In this document: positions 27,531-37,083 of the stretch, piece by piece | Layout of the letters: each line of letters starts with the position of its first letter | How positions within the stretch are numbered: the stretch's first letter is position 1 | Notes under the pieces: model-generated | The model's input: only the letters and a program-made list of their open reading frames with translations | Told to the model about the DNA's origin: nothing | Databases searched by the model: none | Source: UBA6168 sp039819485 | Lineage (GTDB): Bacteria; Bacteroidota; Bacteroidia; Chitinophagales; Saprospiraceae | Length of the DNA: 64,000 nt | Assembly: GCA_039819485.1 (NCBI GenBank) | Contig: JBCBRY010000024.1 | Coordinates: 22,926 to 86,925, forward strand | Direction of reading: 5' to 3' | Program-made: the position numbers and the translations under genes

Positions 27531-28133
27531 ATGAAATTAATGGTTTCACTTTTGGTGTTTCTTTTAATGGGCCCAGCTCTTTTAGCTCAAAAGGAGTTGC
27601 GAGACAAAGAATCGGTGGGTGTAAAGCAAGTAGAACTTAGAAAATCAGATAGGTTGTCTGGCATCGATTTTCACGTATTGGGTACTTCCTATTTTTTTGG
27701 TAGAAGGTTAAGGCAAGATATATTCATTGGCGGGGAGATCGGACTGCTTCCAGATGCTTTTTATCGAGTGCTTTATGCCGGAAAGAATTTTACGGAAGAA
27801 AACACAACATGGTCAAGTGACAGAAGCCAGGCAGACCAAAATGAGCTGGCCCAGCGATTTTGGATTCATTTTTTTTTGAGGTGGAAACCCGAGACTGACC
27901 GAATGGAAATGGATGCTGGGATAAGGTGGTCTTTGTACAAAAACAAAATTGCTTTTCAAGATAGCTTTGGATCTCCTCTTTTTTGGGGACTATATGCCAA
28001 ACCGGCCTTTGGCTATAAAGAATTCAAGGTAGGAGTCAGGATAGATTTCGGTATCATGACCCAAAATGAGCCTAAAAGTATTCGTGAGTTTGTAGTCATG
28101 GGAAGCCCATTTCTCCGATTTAACTTTAAATGA
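27531..28133 (+). CDS. Secreted/outer-membrane hypothetical protein, 200 aa
   Basis: Signal peptide 1-19 (LLMGPALLAQ). The mature part alternates short amphipathic strands rich in aromatic and Gly residues (FHVLGTSYFFGRRL, IFIGGEIGLLP, PLFWGLYAKPAFGYKEF, KVGVRIDFGI) and ends in an aromatic strand (FLRFNF), fitting a small outer-membrane beta-barrel. Family not recognised. It starts 4 bp after the O-antigen ligase gene, so the two are co-transcribed and may both serve surface glycan, though that is inference. Confidence 0.75.
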   Translation: MKLMVSLLVFLLMGPALLAQKELRDKESVGVKQVELRKSDRLSGIDFHVLGTSYFFGRRLRQDIFIGGEIGLLPDAFYRVLYAGKNFTEENTTWSSDRSQADQNELAQRFWIHFFLRWKPETDRMEMDAGIRWSLYKNKIAFQDSFGSPLFWGLYAKPAFGYKEFKVGVRIDFGIMTQNEPKSIREFVVMGSPFLRFNFK

Positions 28134-28243
28134 AGTTAACATGGGTATTGAATTAAGTTGTGCCGTATGAGGCAGGCCAAAATTTGGGACGACTCATGTT
28201 CCAAAGTGAGGTATACCGGAATCCATGAAAGTACCCGACTGGC

Positions 28244-29251
28244 CTACAGCCCCGCCTTCGCCGAAATCTCCAACATCCGGTCAATGCTTTTGACCCCTTC
28301 TTTAATGACCCAATCGGGCAGCGTCACCTCGGGCATTTCGTGTTTCATGCAGAGGTAGAGTTTTTCCATCGTATTGAGTTTCATATGCGGGCAGTCGTTG
28401 CAGGCGCAGGTATTGTTGGGTGGTGCGGGGATGAAGGTCTTGTTGGGCGAGCGCTTTTCCATTTGGTGCAAAATGCCAGATTCGGTCGCAACGATGAATG
28501 CTGAAGCCTCATCATTGATGGTGTAGTTCAGGAGACCAGTGGTGGAGCCGATGTAATGGGCTTTTTCCAAAATGTGCGCTTCGCATTCCGGGTGGGCGAT
28601 CAGTTTGGCGTTGGGGTGGCGGAGCATGAGTTTGGTTATTTTCTCATGCGAAAAGATTTCATGGACCATACAGGCACCGTTCCATAGCACCATGTCCCGG
28701 CCGGTTTTTTTCACTAAATACCTTCCTAGGTTAATGTCTGGTGCAAAGATGATTGGTTGGTCTTTCGGAATGCTTTCAATAATCTGGACGGCATTGGTGG
28801 ACGTGCAGCAGATATCGGTCAGGGTTTTCATTTCAGCCGTTGTATTCACATAACTGACGACGATGTGGTCGGGGTATTTTTCTTTGAATTTTCGGAACAC
28901 CGGGGCTGGGCAGGCATCGGCGAGGGAGCAGCCCGCTTTTAGGTCGGGGAGCAAGACCTTCTTGTTGGGGCTGAGCATTTTAGCGGTTTCGGCCATGAAA
29001 TGCACTCCGGCAAAAACGATGACGTCTGCTTCTGTTTTTGCGGCCATTTGCGACAGGCCCAAACTGTCGCCAATATAGTCTGCCACATCCTGAATTTCCG
29101 ATTCTTGGTAGTAGTGTGCCAGGAGGATGGCATTTTTTTCCTTTTTCAACTTTTCAATTTCAGCTACCAGGTCAATGGTAGGGTCCACTTCGAGGTCGAG
29201 GTAGCCTTTTTTTTGCAGGTCTCTTTCGGCCAATGTCAGTTCTGCGGTCAT
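28244..29251 (-). CDS. nadA: Quinolinate synthase NadA
   Basis: 335 residues. NadA condenses iminoaspartate with dihydroxyacetone phosphate to quinolinate in de novo NAD synthesis, using a [4Fe-4S] cluster. The three cluster cysteines are visible: Cys108 (KAGCSL), Cys194 (NGACMVHE) and Cys287 (ACNDCPHM). Substrate motifs AHYYQ (45-49), GDSLGLSQ (61-68) and HPECE (220-224) are intact. nadB and nadC are not adjacent. It is convergent with the O-antigen cassette. Confidence 0.97.
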   Translation of the reverse strand: MTAELTLAERDLQKKGYLDLEVDPTIDLVAEIEKLKKEKNAILLAHYYQESEIQDVADYIGDSLGLSQMAAKTEADVIVFAGVHFMAETAKMLSPNKKVLLPDLKAGCSLADACPAPVFRKFKEKYPDHIVVSYVNTTAEMKTLTDICCTSTNAVQIIESIPKDQPIIFAPDINLGRYLVKKTGRDMVLWNGACMVHEIFSHEKITKLMLRHPNAKLIAHPECEAHILEKAHYIGSTTGLLNYTINDEASAFIVATESGILHQMEKRSPNKTFIPAPPNNTCACNDCPHMKLNTMEKLYLCMKHEMPEVTLPDWVIKEGVKSIDRMLEISAKAGL

Positions 29252-29631
29252 TTTTTATAGAATTGGTTTGTAGGTTTCCCGACCTGTGGTGCGGGGATTT
29301 GCTTCGCTCAATTAGAATCTTTGTGTAAAGCTAAGACGGTGTAATTGTTTCTTGGTAACAATATTTTGCGTGTTTATAACACATTATGATGGTTAAAGTT
29401 GAATCGTTGGCAAGCGGCATGGTTGTACTTTTTCTGTTTTTATCTTTAGCCATTTCACTTTACACTTGATTTTTGGTATTGGATTTGCACTGGTCAACTA
29501 CCTACGAACTCGGTCTATCTTTCCTCCCAACCAATATCAAACGTTCCTGGTCTCGCTTACTATACCTCTCCAAATCCACTAATAAACTAGAATAATCTTT
29601 TTTCCAACTACTACTTAAACTATCAAGAAAG
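29252..29631. other. Divergent intergenic region nadA / CBS gene
   Basis: 380 bp without a supported gene. It must hold both promoters. No strong hairpin or repeat was seen. Confidence 0.4.
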
Positions 29632-30078
29632 ATGAAGAAGACAGCACCCATCACTAAAGTATTGACTACGAATTGCACCATCATTGAGGCAATGGCCGAT
29701 ATCCAGACCATCCGTGAAATTTTCGACCATTTTCCGAACCGGTTCCTGCCCGTGGTAAGAGGGCTGGAATTTGTCGGGGTAATTCTCCGCGACGAATTTT
29801 TCGTAAAATACCTGACCAACCAAGATTATAGCTTGTCTGCTAAAGACCTGATTTCCAAAGAGATGGTACACTTGGCAGCTCATAATACCATTGAAGAAGC
29901 TAAAGAGATATTCGACACCAAGGTGTACGATGTATTGCCCGTCACAGATGATGATGGCGACCTCATGGGAGTATTGCTCCGTGAAGAGATCGAAGCTGCT
30001 TTTAGTGCATCACAAAACCGTGGCCTTAGAGCGGTTGGCCAGCGCATGCGGAGGGTGATGTCCCTTTTTACTTTTTAA
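29632..30078 (+). CDS. CBS-domain pair protein
   Basis: 148 residues: two CBS motifs, about 10-65 (ITKVLTTNC...FPNRFLPVVRGLEFVGVILRDEF) and 72-130 (AKDLISKEMVHLAAHNTIEEAK...YDVLPVTDDDGDLMGVLLREE). CBS pairs bind adenine nucleotides and act as energy sensors; here there is no attached effector domain. The Arg-rich C-terminal tail (RGLRAVGQRMRRVMS) may bind a partner or nucleic acid. It is transcribed alone; the next gene starts 160 bp on. Confidence 0.85.
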   Translation: MKKTAPITKVLTTNCTIIEAMADIQTIREIFDHFPNRFLPVVRGLEFVGVILRDEFFVKYLTNQDYSLSAKDLISKEMVHLAAHNTIEEAKEIFDTKVYDVLPVTDDDGDLMGVLLREEIEAAFSASQNRGLRAVGQRMRRVMSLFTF

Positions 30079-30238
30079 TTTGATCAAAGATTAACGGATA
30101 AACGATATAAGGTTTGAAGTCTGTTTGTTATTTAAAATCATATATCGTTAATCCTTCAATCTTTAATCTACCCTTCCTTCCTTTGGCAGTTCCCTGTCCT
30201 TTCCGTTAATTTGTGGCCTTCTTAACTACTCAAGGCCA

Positions 30239-31354
30239 ATGCAAATACGACCCTTTCAAGCTGCTTACCCCGACATGAGGCGGATCTCCTCGGCCGATCA
30301 TTTTTTCTCCACGATAAAAGAAAAATTTGGTGAATACTGGCAAGAAGGCTTTTATCACCAGCTACCTGGTGAAGGGGTTTTTGTATGCACGGTCGATCGA
30401 CCAGCGAACACACATACCGGCCTGGTCGTTTGTGTAGATATTCGCGAGTATCTGGAGGGAAACATCAGGCGGCATGAAAAAACATTGCCCAAAAAAGAAA
30501 TTGGCCGTCTTGATCAACTGCGCGATTGGGCCGCCCAGGTCAAACCAGTGACCTTGACTTACCGCCCGGTGAAAGAGATCGACCAGTTGTTGCAGCAGTG
30601 CAAGGCCGGACGTGAACCGCTGCTGGAAGTGTATTTTGCCGAAAAAAATGAAACCCATCGTTTTTGGAATATCCATGATCAGGCCATTATGGACCGTTTG
30701 CAACGGTTGTTTGCGAGGCACGTGCCGACAGCCTACATCTCGGATGGCCACCACCGCACGGCTTCCAACGCAACCATGTTTGAGCGGTTGGGTAAAAATG
30801 ATCCAGTCAACCCCTTTCAATGGCTGCCCTGTGTTTTGTTTTCAACCGATGAAGTCGATATTTATGATTTTAACCGAATCGTGGAAGGGCTGGGGGACTT
30901 TACACCTTCGTCATTTTTGGAGAAGTTGACTGACTATTTCGAGGTCAGTGAATTAGATGAGCCAAGAAAGCCCAGGCAAAAACACGAACTGACCCTCTTT
31001 CTTTCTGAAAAATGTTACTCTTTGAAATGGTATCCACATATAGTGCAAATAGCTGGTAATCAAATTGTTGCATTGGATGTGGATTTATTGAACGACCACG
31101 TGCTGAATGGTTTGCTGGGCATTGCCGATGTGCGGAACACGGACCGCTTGAAATATTTTCAGCAACTGAAAAATATCCCCAACCTGACCACAAAAACTTT
31201 AGCGGGCGAAGAGCGTTTTGCATTTTGTATGTATCCGGTTACCATTGAAGATTTTCTGAAAATATCGGATACGGATGGTTCCTTGCCACCAAAGTCAACC
31301 TGGTTTGAACCGAGGGTCAGGAGTGGGTTGTTGGTGAGGCGTTTTGAACTGTAA
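30239..31354 (+). CDS. DUF1015 family protein
   Basis: 371 residues, near full length for DUF1015. Diagnostic segments are the start MQIRPFQAAYP, AYISDGHHRTASNA (about 164-177) and the C-terminal PPKSTWFEPRVRSGL. The His-rich DGHHR motif suggests a metal or active site, but no activity is established to my knowledge. In many Bacteroidota this gene lies beside serine biosynthesis genes; that link is not present here. Confidence 0.88.
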   Translation: MQIRPFQAAYPDMRRISSADHFFSTIKEKFGEYWQEGFYHQLPGEGVFVCTVDRPANTHTGLVVCVDIREYLEGNIRRHEKTLPKKEIGRLDQLRDWAAQVKPVTLTYRPVKEIDQLLQQCKAGREPLLEVYFAEKNETHRFWNIHDQAIMDRLQRLFARHVPTAYISDGHHRTASNATMFERLGKNDPVNPFQWLPCVLFSTDEVDIYDFNRIVEGLGDFTPSSFLEKLTDYFEVSELDEPRKPRQKHELTLFLSEKCYSLKWYPHIVQIAGNQIVALDVDLLNDHVLNGLLGIADVRNTDRLKYFQQLKNIPNLTTKTLAGEERFAFCMYPVTIEDFLKISDTDGSLPPKSTWFEPRVRSGLLVRRFEL

Positions 31355-31577
31355 GCTAAGTTGGCAGTAGGCACCAAAATAAAGTTGAAACCAAATTATT
31401 AAGTCATAAAGGTTCTTTGATAAGTCTCTTGGTAAGTCGTTAAAACAACTCGGATACGAGTCGTCTTTTAAACCCATGGCTTAAGTTGCGGGTTGATAGA
31501 TGAAATTTTAGCGCTCAACCGTTTTGACGGTTTTATACTTCCAGGGATTTTTTGATTGACCGTATAAAAAACAAATC

Positions 31578-32756
31578 ATGCAAGAAGCTTATATCGTATC
31601 TGCTGTGCGCACGCCGATGGGAAGTTTTGGCGGATCACTGGCCAATATACCTGCAACTCAATTAGGAGCTATCGCTATCAAAGGAGCATTGGAAAAAGCA
31701 GGTGTACCTGTTGATCAAATAGATGAAGTGTTTATGGGCAACGTTGTATCAGCCGGTCTTGGCCAGGCACCGGCACGCCAGGCTGCTTACCATGCGGGCA
31801 TTCCGCACCACGTCTCTTGTACCACGGTAAATAAAGTTTGTGCCTCCGGCATGAAGTCGATCATGTTTGCTGCACAGGCCATTATGCTCGGCTACGACGA
31901 TGTCGTGGTGGCAGGTGGGATGGAAAACATGTCGTCGGTTCCTTTTTATATTCCGAAAGCGCGCTGGGGGTATAAATACGGCAATGGGGAATTCATCGAC
32001 GGCCTCTACCACGATGGCCTTAAGGATGTATATGACCAATGTGCGATGGGCGTTTTTGCGGATAGAACCGCAGAAAAATACAGCATCTCCCGTGAAGCAC
32101 AAGATGCGTTTGCCATCGACAGCTATAAGCGCTCGGCCGCGACCACTGAGGCCGGTTTGTTTGCGGCTGAAATTATACCCGTGGAAATCCCCCAGCGGAA
32201 AGGTGACCCCCTCATCATGAGCGAAGATGAAGAATACAAAAAGGTGAAATTCGAAAAAATACCTTCTCTTCGCCCGGCATTCAATAAAGACGGAACCGTA
32301 ACGGCTGCCAATGCATCGACCATCAATGATGGTGCATCGGCGCTGGTGTTGGTCAGTGAAAAGAAATTAAAAGAGTTAAACCTCAAGCCATTGGCCCGTA
32401 TTGTCTCTTTTGCCGACGCCGAACAGGAGCCGGCCTGGTTTACGACCAGTCCGACCGTTGCTGCGCCCAGGGCGCTAAAGAGGGCTGGGCTAAAAACTTC
32501 TGACATTGATTACTTTGAAGTCAACGAAGCATTCTCTGTGGTAGCACTTGCATTTGAGCAATTGATGGAAATCGATCATGCCAGCACCAATGTATTTGGT
32601 GGTGGTGTTTCCCTCGGCCACCCGCTCGGTGCATCTGGTGCCCGCATCGTCACCACGTTGAATAATGTGCTGCACCAAAAAGATGGCAAATATGGATTAG
32701 CAGCGATTTGTAACGGAGGAGGGGGCGCTTCGGCTTTGATTCTGGAGCGTATGTAG
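31578..32756 (+). CDS. Acetyl-CoA C-acetyltransferase (thiolase)
   Basis: 392 residues, the normal thiolase length. All catalytic signatures are visible: nucleophile Cys88 in NKVCASG, NEAFSVVAL (about 315-323), GHPLGASGAR with the catalytic His, and CNGGGGASA with the second Cys near the C-terminus. It catalyses reversible condensation of two acetyl-CoA to acetoacetyl-CoA in the cytoplasm, used in fatty acid/ketone degradation or in mevalonate or PHB synthesis. No other pathway gene is adjacent, so the direction is not clear. Confidence 0.95.
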   Translation: MQEAYIVSAVRTPMGSFGGSLANIPATQLGAIAIKGALEKAGVPVDQIDEVFMGNVVSAGLGQAPARQAAYHAGIPHHVSCTTVNKVCASGMKSIMFAAQAIMLGYDDVVVAGGMENMSSVPFYIPKARWGYKYGNGEFIDGLYHDGLKDVYDQCAMGVFADRTAEKYSISREAQDAFAIDSYKRSAATTEAGLFAAEIIPVEIPQRKGDPLIMSEDEEYKKVKFEKIPSLRPAFNKDGTVTAANASTINDGASALVLVSEKKLKELNLKPLARIVSFADAEQEPAWFTTSPTVAAPRALKRAGLKTSDIDYFEVNEAFSVVALAFEQLMEIDHASTNVFGGGVSLGHPLGASGARIVTTLNNVLHQKDGKYGLAAICNGGGGASALILERM

Positions 32757-32802
32757 AAAAATTGTTTCAAATAAATATTCAAGTAAGTGCTTGGACAAAA
32801 TA

Positions 32803-32899
32803 AGGAGCACTAAAAATGACACTTTTATTTGGACAAATGTTTGATTTCCAAGTCTCAAAACTCTTTTTCAGGCAAAGGAAAAGTGTCATTTTTTTTGAC
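32803..32899. repeat. Dispersed hairpin repeat, family 2, copy B
   Basis: Matches 16046-16141: the same aaaaatgaca / gtgtcatttttt ends and internal ttgatttcca and ctcaaaactcttttt blocks. It lies just past the thiolase gene. Confidence 0.75.
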
Positions 32900-32908
32900 C
32901 ACCTGCTT

Positions 32909-32942
32909 AAAATGCATCCCGAATATTTTCGGGATGCATTTT
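32909..32942. terminator. 15-bp hairpin between convergent genes
   Basis: Perfect arms 32909-32923 and 32928-32942 (aaatgcatcccgaa) enclose a 4-nt loop, followed by T-rich DNA. It is a probable terminator for the thiolase transcript, facing the HD-domain gene. Confidence 0.75.
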
Positions 32943-32964
32943 TATTTTTATCTACAAAAACCAT

Positions 32965-33038
32965 GAAGTTGTTTGAAAATTCCTGTTGAGTCGAAAATGT
33001 TAGGATTTGCGGCCAACAAGGAGTTTTCAAACAACTTC
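32965..33038. repeat. Dispersed hairpin repeat, family 1, copy B
   Basis: Perfect 15-bp outer arms (32965-32979, gaagttgtttgaaaa; 33024-33038) and an inner near-match tcctgttg/caacaagga. It shares a 27-base identical core with 19839-19921. A right-arm fragment recurs at 37231-37255. It lies 22 bp past the 3' end of the HD gene. Confidence 0.8.
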
Positions 33039-33059
33039 TATAAATTAATTTTCAGTTTC

Positions 33060-34268
33060 TCACCCCTTCGGGAAGCACAGATAATATTTTTTCACCAGTT
33101 TCGTCTGAAGACCAAAATCCGAAATTTTTGACATCGGCAATACTTTTCCATTTTTAAACAATATTTTTATTTCATCTTTAGATGTGCTGTATGCATGGTT
33201 GGTTTCCTCTCCGCCGAAAACTAAATAACCAATGTTTTCTTCAGGTAAAATATTCCTGCCCTTTATTGCTTTTTTGATATCTGCAATTGCTTTTTTCGAA
33301 AAAGGCTTGTCCCGCATTTTTATTTTGAATAAACGTCGGTCAATCAAGCAGTTGGATAAATAACTCAGGACGGCGTCATCGTGCTGAGAGAAATATTTTA
33401 ATGCACTGATAATATCAAAATCATCGAGGCGTGAAAAATAAAACAAGAGGTCTTTGTTTTTTTTAAAATCTTTTAGTTTATAATTTTTATAGAGAAAAAA
33501 AGAAAGACTTTCCGGCAAATTAAATGGCGCACCTTGCATGGCCAGTTCTTTTGCCCGCTCCAGTGTTTTGATTAGCATTTGTTCTGCTGCCAGCACCGTT
33601 TTATGTAAATAAACCTGCCAGTACATGAGCCGCCGGGCAATCAAGAATTTTTCGATCGAATAAATCCCCTTTTCTTCTACCATTAATTTTCCTTTGTGCA
33701 CTGCCAGCATTTTAATGATCCGGTCGTATCCGATGACGCCCTCATGAACGCCGGTGAAAAAGCTGTCGCGGTTCAGATAATCCATTCGGTCCATATCGAG
33801 CTGGCCGGAAATTAATTGGTGGAGAAATTTCTTTTTGTATTTGTTTTTAAAAATGTCAATTGCTAAAGAAAGTTGTCCATTGAATTCTTCGTTCAGCCGC
33901 TCCATAAACAACAACGAAATTTCCTCGTGGTGCACATGTACCAACGTGTGCTCTAGGGTATGTGAAAACGGCCCATGCCCTACATCGTGCAAAAGGATGG
34001 CGATTGAAACGGCTTTGGCTTCGTCTTCTGTGATTTCCACCCCTTTCGACCGAAGCACATCGATTGCCTGTCCCATCAAATGCAAGGCTCCCAATGCATG
34101 GTGAAAACGGGTGTGCAATGCCCCCGGATAGACATAATGGGTCAAACTCACCTGCTTGATCCGCCGCAACCGCTGGAAGTAAGGGTGTTCCACCAGGTCG
34201 AACAAAATGTCGTACGGAATGGTGACAAAACCGTAGACGGGGTCGTTGAAGATTTTCTTTTTATTCAT
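33060..34268 (-). CDS. HD-domain phosphohydrolase (SAMHD1/dGTPase-like)
   Basis: 402 residues. Metal-binding HD signature: His52/His56-His57 region (LHTRFHHALG), His94-Asp95 in LLHDVGHGPFSH, and the downstream Asp in QLDMDRMDYLNRDSF (near 160). This is the COG1078 type related to dNTP triphosphohydrolases and SAMHD1; the likely reaction is removal of triphosphate from a deoxynucleotide, but the true substrate is unproved. The start MNKKKIFNDPVYGF matches the family. A TATCTTTG -7 box precedes it at 34287-34294 on the minus strand. Confidence 0.9.
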   Translation of the reverse strand: MNKKKIFNDPVYGFVTIPYDILFDLVEHPYFQRLRRIKQVSLTHYVYPGALHTRFHHALGALHLMGQAIDVLRSKGVEITEDEAKAVSIAILLHDVGHGPFSHTLEHTLVHVHHEEISLLFMERLNEEFNGQLSLAIDIFKNKYKKKFLHQLISGQLDMDRMDYLNRDSFFTGVHEGVIGYDRIIKMLAVHKGKLMVEEKGIYSIEKFLIARRLMYWQVYLHKTVLAAEQMLIKTLERAKELAMQGAPFNLPESLSFFLYKNYKLKDFKKNKDLLFYFSRLDDFDIISALKYFSQHDDAVLSYLSNCLIDRRLFKIKMRDKPFSKKAIADIKKAIKGRNILPEENIGYLVFGGEETNHAYSTSKDEIKILFKNGKVLPMSKISDFGLQTKLVKKYYLCFPKG

Positions 34269-34286
34269 TTAGCAAAGATGTAAGAA

Positions 34287-34294
34287 CAAAGATA
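34287..34294 (-). promoter_or_regulatory. Possible -7 box (TATCTTTG) of HD gene
   Basis: Read on the minus strand, TATCTTTG fits the Bacteroidota TAnnTTTG consensus and lies 18 bp before the start codon. No convincing -33 element was found. Confidence 0.4.
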
Positions 34295-34921
34295 CTTTTT
34301 GTAGGGTGTCAGGTGATTCCGTTTCTTTTGAAAGGGTATTGATAAACAAATACTTTCCCATCGGTTCCTTAATCTTTCTGCCGGGTTATCCATTCAAAAA
34401 GGCCGCCTGCCGAGTTATTTTGGCTTAAAAATAGCCTATATCCTTGCCAAAGCTCCCCTACGTGCAATCATTTCCTAAAAATGGCGTCTATATAGAGTCT
34501 GGTAACGAAGAGGGTACAAATTTGGTGGGATATAACATCATTCATCCATTCAACTACCCAGCCATTCGCCCGTTGTCCGCTGTACAGCGGAACTGGTATA
34601 AAATACCAAGCCGTTAAAAACCGTTAAATGTTTCTTTACGTTTGGATTTCGGCAAACAATTTTCAGGTCAAAAGGGTATTACTTCGGATATCAATTCCGT
34701 TGAATATTTGTTGAATGCCGGAAAGTGCCAAGGAGTATTTGGGGGAAACGGTAAAATTGGATATAATGAAATCCCGTATTTTAATCGGGAAGGCAAGATT
34801 CGTAGCCCATTTATCTGTATCTTTAACCCTCCAAAAATAAGATCACAGCAAACGGATTGCAACCTATTTTCGCATGCAGACATCAGCATCAAACAATTAT
34901 AATAACATAAAAAGAATGATT
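34295..34921. other. Intergenic region HD gene / prc
   Basis: No gene supported. It holds a 14-bp perfect palindrome, ccgctgtacagcgg (34577-34590), a possible operator, and one copy of repeat family 3 (34767-34796). Confidence 0.45.
34767..34796. repeat. Dispersed repeat family 3, copy A
   Basis: Contains atcccgtattttaatcggga, itself a small inverted repeat, followed by aggcaa. The same sequence with one extra base occurs at 58110-58136. Confidence 0.65.
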
Positions 34922-37018
34922 ATGAAAAACAGAGGCCTTTTGCTTTCTCTGGCAGTCGCCATCGCACTATTTTTCGCCTTCTACCCACCGATCGACAATA
35001 CCCAGAAGGAAGCGGCGCTCATGGAGTCTATCCTTACTGAAATCAACTATTACCACTATAAACCTCTTGACATCAATGATGAATTCTCCGGAAACGTCTA
35101 TGATCTGTTTATGGATCGCCTGGACGGCGCCCGCCGCTGGCTGACCCAATCCGATGTAGACCAACTTGAAAAATGGCGCGGCCAGCTGGACAACGAAGCC
35201 CAACAAGGCACCTTCGCCTTCCTCGACCTCGCCGTACAGTTGCAGGAGGCCGGGATCGACAAGACAGAAGGCTGGTACAAAGAGATTTTGGGTAACCCAT
35301 TCGACTTCAACGGCAGTGATACCTATGAGTCGGATGCTGATAAGAAACCCTACGCCCAGAACGAGGCAGAACTGCGGAAATATTGGGAACAATCCCTGAA
35401 ATGGGAAACCATGACCCGCCTCGCCGATAAGCTCCAAAGCAAAGAGGATGGAGATGAGGATTTTAAAGATAAAACGTATGAAGAACTGGAGGCAGAAGCC
35501 CGGAAGGACGTGCTAAAGGTATTTGACGACTGGTACAACCGCCTCGGCAAGCGTAAGCGCAGCGACCACGTAAGCATGTATCTCAATGCGTTCACCAATA
35601 TTTTTGACCCGCATACCGAGTATTACGAGCCGATCGACAAGCAGAATTTCGATATCGGCATGTCTGGCCGTTTTGAAGGGATTGGTGCCCGGTTGCAGAC
35701 TGATGGGGAAGCGACCAAAGTATCTGAAATCATCGTTGGTGGCCCTGCATGGAAAGCTGGAGAACTGCAAGAGAACGACAAAATTTTGAAAGTCGCTCAG
35801 GGTGACGATCCGGAGTGGACCGATATCACTGGCATGGTCCTCAACGACGTGGTACAACTGATCCGCGGTGAAAAAGGTACCAAGGTTCGTTTGTACCTCA
35901 AGAAGGCAGAAGGAGGCTCTGAGGAAATCACCATTACCCGCGATGTCGTTGTGACTTCCGAAAGTTTTGCCAAGTCCCTCATTATCGATAAAGGTGACGA
36001 TGAAACCATTGGTTATCTCCGGCTGCCAAAGTTCTATGCTGATTTCCAAAATCGCAACGGCCGCCGCTGTGCAGAAGATGTGAAAATAGAATTGGACAAA
36101 TTGAAAAAGGTAGGCGTAGATGGCGTTATCCTCGATCTTCGCAGCAACGGAGGTGGGTCACTACGGGATGTGGTAAAAATGAGTGGCTTCTTTGTGGAGG
36201 AAGGTCCGATGGTGCAAGTGAAGTCCCGCAACCGTCGGCCTGAAGTACTGGCTGATGATGATCCCTCCGTCCAATACAACGGCCCACTCATTGTGATGGT
36301 CAATCAGTTCAGTGCATCGGCTTCTGAAATCCTCGCTGCCGCCTTGCAAGACTACGGCCGGGCAATCATCGTCGGAACGGGAAATTCTACTTTTGGAAAA
36401 GGTACTGTGCAGCGTTTCTTTGATCTGGATGCCGTCGTGCGCGGCAACCCTGAACTGAAACCATTGGGCAACGTTAAATTGACCGTACAGAAATTCTTCC
36501 GGGTGAACGGTGGTTCTACCCAACTGAAAGGTGTCACGCCAGACATCATCTTGCCCGACACTTGGCTCTACGTTGACACTGGTGAAAAAGAAGAAGAATT
36601 TCCAATGGAGTGGACACAGATCCCTGCCGTCGATTATTCACAAAATGTAACTTCATTGACTGGCCTGCCCGACATCCGCGAACGCAGCGCTGCCCGGATC
36701 CGCAACGACGAAGTCTTCAAAGCCATTTACAATCGGGCCAAGAGCATCAAAGAACAGCGCGACGATTCAAATCACGTTCTGAATCTTGAAGCCTATCAGG
36801 CCGAAGATAAAGAATGGGAAAAAGCTTCTGACGAGTATCAGGAATTGTTCAAGGCCGAGGTGGTACCTAACGTGCGCAACCTGACCGTTGATCTGCCAGC
36901 CTTCAAAGCGGATGAAAGCAAAAAGGCCCGCAACGACGAATGGATCAAGGGCGTGAAAAAAGATGTCTACCTGAAAGAAACACTGAATATTATGAGTGAT
37001 TTGATAGCGGTGCAGTAA
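34922..37018 (+). CDS. prc: Carboxy-terminal processing protease (Prc/Tsp, S41)
   Basis: 698 residues from the ATG at 34922 (MKNRGLLLSL); an ATG six bases earlier is equally possible. N-terminal membrane anchor or signal (4-20), Tsp N-terminal helical domain (about 25-215), PDZ domain (about 230-330, GIGARLQ...IVGGPAWKAGELQENDKIL) and the S41 core with GVILDLRSNGGGS. The Ser/Lys dyad by family alignment is Ser466 (QFSASASE) and Lys493 (TFGKGTVQ). A DUF3340-like C-terminal part follows. Prc trims or degrades periplasmic proteins with nonpolar C-termini and modulates peptidoglycan hydrolases. Transcribed alone and closed by a 26-bp hairpin. Confidence 0.95.
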   Translation: MKNRGLLLSLAVAIALFFAFYPPIDNTQKEAALMESILTEINYYHYKPLDINDEFSGNVYDLFMDRLDGARRWLTQSDVDQLEKWRGQLDNEAQQGTFAFLDLAVQLQEAGIDKTEGWYKEILGNPFDFNGSDTYESDADKKPYAQNEAELRKYWEQSLKWETMTRLADKLQSKEDGDEDFKDKTYEELEAEARKDVLKVFDDWYNRLGKRKRSDHVSMYLNAFTNIFDPHTEYYEPIDKQNFDIGMSGRFEGIGARLQTDGEATKVSEIIVGGPAWKAGELQENDKILKVAQGDDPEWTDITGMVLNDVVQLIRGEKGTKVRLYLKKAEGGSEEITITRDVVVTSESFAKSLIIDKGDDETIGYLRLPKFYADFQNRNGRRCAEDVKIELDKLKKVGVDGVILDLRSNGGGSLRDVVKMSGFFVEEGPMVQVKSRNRRPEVLADDDPSVQYNGPLIVMVNQFSASASEILAAALQDYGRAIIVGTGNSTFGKGTVQRFFDLDAVVRGNPELKPLGNVKLTVQKFFRVNGGSTQLKGVTPDIILPDTWLYVDTGEKEEEFPMEWTQIPAVDYSQNVTSLTGLPDIRERSAARIRNDEVFKAIYNRAKSIKEQRDDSNHVLNLEAYQAEDKEWEKASDEYQELFKAEVVPNVRNLTVDLPAFKADESKKARNDEWIKGVKKDVYLKETLNIMSDLIAVQ

Positions 37019-37028
37019 GGAGTTTGAA

Positions 37029-37083
37029 AATATGAATTGAAGCGGGCCGCCTGTAGTACAGGTGGCCCGCTTCAATTCATATT
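37029..37083 (+). terminator. 26-bp hairpin after prc
   Basis: Arms 37029-37054 and 37058-37083 pair along 26 positions with one G-U-type exception around a 3-nt loop. It starts 11 bp past the stop. It is very stable and probably terminates or protects the prc mRNA. Confidence 0.75.

Noticed and set aside
34642..34902. 86-codon frame upstream of prc
   Set aside because: Overlaps a dispersed repeat and has no coding character or start signals.
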